Assembly: GCA_963930655.1 (NCBI GenBank)
Contig: OZ005601.1
Coordinates: forward strand, 11,776,001-11,840,000
Reading direction: 5' to 3'
DNA length: 64,000 nt
DNA from: Myrica gale
Lineage: Eukaryota; Streptophyta; Magnoliopsida; Fagales; Myricaceae
Shown: piece after piece, positions 61,034 through 64,000 of the stretch
Layout: each line of letters starts with the position of its first letter
Numbering within the stretch: the first letter of the stretch is position 1
The notes under the pieces: model-generated
Databases searched by the model: none
What the model was told of the DNA's origin: nothing
Seen by the model: only the letters and a program-made list of their open reading frames with translations
Program-made: the position numbers and the translations under genes

Positions 61034-62737
61034 ATATAAGTCAGCCTTCAGCCATTATATAAAAATTCAACCACGAAAAGAAAATTATACAGGAATATCA
61101 AGACAGTGAAAAAATACACGCATTGGCATATTTCAATCTAGTGCCAATCCAGCCTAGTCCAAACATGCTTTTCATCTCCTTATAGGTTCAAACAAGTCTA
61201 GAAGTTTCTTTGTCGCTATTTTTCATTGTTATTTTTAAGTAAAGAGTATACCTATCGAGGGTACAATGCACTATGTTCCTTATATGCCAAAATGCATAGA
61301 CCTACTTCACAATTGTTAAAATAAAAGTTTCCGTCCCTGCAAGAGGATTCGATTGTTGAAAATTAACACATTGACAATCGCACCCCTGCCATGTTTGACA
61401 AGAAAAAAATATTTATTTTCATTTCCAGACTAGGAAAGGATAAAATTTAGAAAAGATTCCTCCTCACTTTTTCTTCCCAAACCACTTGTCCAACTCATTG
61501 TCAAACACCCATCCTACTACCTCCCTCTTTCCCTCCCCAAAGCCCTCTAACTCCAGGCCCAACTGAGCATTACATTTATTGGCAAGTCCAGTCAGAGTTT
61601 CTGACATCCTTCACCTCCCTTATTTCTTCATTAAAATGAAACCAAAAAAGAAATGGGAAAACCAAACAAACAGAGAGTTTCAAACTCCCAGCTATGCCTT
61701 GCACACGAAAGTCTCATATCTTCTGTAAGTACCCAACCCTGATCAACCCAACTCCTTCCATAACCCTTCACAGTCTCCTCCAATTCAAGGCAATTCTTTG
61801 ATACAGACAACGATACGAATTCCAGCTTGAGGGTAATAGAGAGAGGTTTGAATGCTCAAATAATCTCAGGCTAGATTGACTGATAGAGCAGTGACTTCTG
61901 AGCGATTACAGCTAGATATTGTATGTATTCTAAATAAGTAAACCATTCCTTAAGCTTTTACCACCTGTTACTTTCTCATCTTGTTGTCTTCGGAGAGGGG
62001 GGTGCACAAGGACAACACTATATACCTGGCCCACAACTGCTTATGTGTCATCCTTTGCTACCCTCAAACATTTATTTCAATTTGTAGTGGTAGAAAATGG
62101 ACTCATGTGAAAATCCACATAGGATTTAAGGGAGGTCCATACTTTTTGAAAATACAAGGAAGGTCACGTATTTGCATCAAATCAAAGGGAATTTGGAGTA
62201 TCTGCAACTTCAATATGCTATCCAACAAAAACCATGATTTTAAAATCACGCAGATTCAATTATACAAATAAGCAGATCCTCAATATGTTATCCAACAAAT
62301 CAAGATCTGCAATAAGCTGAAATGCAATAGACAGATTATGAGTAGCCCATACTACTGTCCATTTTGCTTGTAGATCTCAACTCAAATCTCATGGAGGCAT
62401 CACTCAATTCTATACTATTTAAGATAAATAAGGTGATTTCCAAACTCATACAATTGTATTTATAGTTTAAGTAGATATCTGAAATTGGACATCTCAACAA
62501 GGAAAGAGTAAGAAATAGAAAGGGATGGAGGGAGTACCAAATTACATAGGTGTGGATGTACATGTATATGCATTATAACTAATATGTCTATGTTGTCTGT
62601 ATTCCATATATGCATGTATGCCCCACCCCAAAAGACAAAGGAACAAAAAACTTGTCGGATCATCAGAAGCAACATATCCTTACAATACACAGGGACCTTG
62701 TTACAAAATACAAGATTTGCAAGGAGGTAACTAGAAC
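61034..62737. other. upstream region of the GPI-protein gene
   Basis: No coding frame is supported. It may hold a first exon and promoter of the minus-strand gene, which I could not locate. Confidence 0.4.
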
Positions 62738-64000
62738 TGTTGCAGCAAAATTGGCATCACGTGACATTTGCATTAAGGGGCTTATTTGACATTTGTGTTG
62801 CTTCTAGAAGAGTATTATAAAGAGTCTGCTGACTTGGTCTCTTAAGATTGACGTGGGGTTGCCTTAAGGGCATTTGTGACTTTTCCTCATTTATCTAGAA
62901 GCTTGAGAAGGTGCTGGAAGTATGCAGAAGCATTGTAAGCGTGAAAGAACTCAACTGAAAAACAGAATGGGTATTTTGGAATAAATACGCAGATCTGAGT
63001 TTTTACGTGTGGGGTTTGTCTTTCTCCTTCAAAAGAAATAGATTGCTCCAAGATTGAATAGCGTCAAGATTGAGTTGCTCCAAGATTTCATTTTATTGTT
63101 TGATCTACGTCTTGATGCCTAGTTGCTGATTTTGTCAAAGGGGATAAGAAAACCAGATCTGGAAAATTGGAGAAGTGGACTTTTACGCAAGATTCAGAGA
63201 TTTGGCTTTCAAGATTCGGTGAACTCCAAGATTGAGAGAGCTCGTGTGTAGTGATCTGATTCGTCTCCTTCTTGATGATGGAGTGCTGATTTCGTGAAGA
63301 GTTTTCTGTGTTGATTGAGTTGAAGATAAAGATTTAGACGATCACCGAAGTTCCCCCATTTCGATTTCGTGAAGATTGGAGATTCAGAGGTTCTGAATCA
63401 GTGAGGCTGAAGGTTTCAACCTTGGCCCTAGATTGCACAAGGTTTGTGTGGTGAGATCTATTGCCGTTCATTGATCGTGGCTTCCGTGTTGAACATAGAG
63501 GTTCTATGTTCAAGTGGTGATTCGGTTTGGTAAACCGAGTTTGATTCAAGGGTTTTGTTAATCTAGGTTAGTCTTCAATAGATCACCTTGTAATCTTTGG
63601 AAGCTAGTGGATTCGAACGGCCTACGGGCTCGGAGAGTTTTTCTCCTTAAGGACGTTCCTTAGGGAGTTTCTCTTCGTCACCATTTTCGGTGTCACATCT
63701 CTTTCATAGTTCTTGATTTGATTTGATTACTGACCAAGTTTGTTCTTTGTGTTGTGAGTTTATATTCTTGAGAATTGACAACCTCTGTTCACTGATCCGT
63801 GGTTGGTAAGTGATTGATTAATGTCTTGGTTATTGGTAAGTTGTTCAATTGATTGAGTTTCAATTGATGTTGTGAATCTGGAAATTTCTGGTTCTGCAAG
63901 TCTCTTAAGAGTTTCTTTCAGTCAGTTCAATTTACTTTGTTTTCCAGATTGTATGTTCAGTGTTGTGTTGATTTACATCTTAGTGCTTTGCTGGTTATTA
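62738..64000 (+). mobile_element. probable LTR retrotransposon (Ty1-copia-like) 5' region, cut by the window end
   Basis: It starts TGTTGCAGCAAAATTGGC. A TATA-like AGTATTATAAAGAG lies about 75 bases in. Further on is the copia-LTR-like sequence GATTCGAACGGCCTACGGGC then TTAGGGAGTTTCTCTTCG. No primer-binding site or gag frame is reached before 64000, so the class is tentative. Confidence 0.4.

Noticed and set aside
62336-62690. Minus-strand frames upstream of the GPI-protein gene as its first exon
   Set aside because: No donor in the required phase and no signal-peptide-like start could be joined to 61033.

Overview
This window is nuclear DNA of a eudicot plant. The genes are intron-rich, with GT-AG junctions and phases that close correctly. 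They encode plant-specific proteins: a NIN-like nitrate-response transcription factor, plant-type PEX13 and an At1g61900-type GPI-anchored protein. The AT-rich spaces between them are packed with hAT, Mutator, CACTA, SINE, LINE and LTR sequences. No genus can be named from the sequence alone. Several elements still show readable target-site duplications (TSDs), so they are fairly young.

Layout. 1-2.75 kb: possible 5' end of a minus-strand gene, a perfect hairpin cluster and a one-ended CACTA remnant. 2.99-11.30 kb: a complete 8.3 kb Mutator-like element (MULE) with 10-bp TSDs. It holds a spliced FAR1/FRS-type transposase (+), a GRF zinc-finger/coiled-coil/membrane protein (-) and a captured, broken first exon of a plant Core-2/I-branching glycosyltransferase-like gene (-). 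11.4-28.5 kb: gene-poor, with an LTR fragment, a SINE, a 976-bp CACTA element, four or five hAT-type MITEs, a perfect nested 92-bp foldback and a hAT transposase relic. 28.5-35.7 kb: NLP8, five coding exons, with a retroelement-like insertion in intron 1. 38.2-38.9 kb: a Pack-MULE candidate. 39.7-43.4 kb: PEX13, five exons with a coding minisatellite. 45.2-47.5 kb: an old hAT relic that received two MULE-type MITEs. 49.2-54.0 kb: a minus-strand six-exon gene of unknown function with a LINE fragment in intron 3. 54.95-57.56 kb: a truncated, dead LINE. 58.0-61.0 kb: a minus-strand GPI-anchored protein gene with a 15-nt micro-exon. 62.7 kb to the right edge: probable Ty1-copia-like LTR.

The host genes show no functional linkage to one another. 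NLP8 is a nuclear transcription factor, PEX13 acts in peroxisomal import, and the SPARK-like GPI protein is at the cell surface. The coherent multi-gene unit is the 8.3 kb MULE. Its transposase and its GRF-membrane accessory ORF lie convergently between degenerate long terminal inverted repeats, and one of its flanks has picked up host exon sequence.
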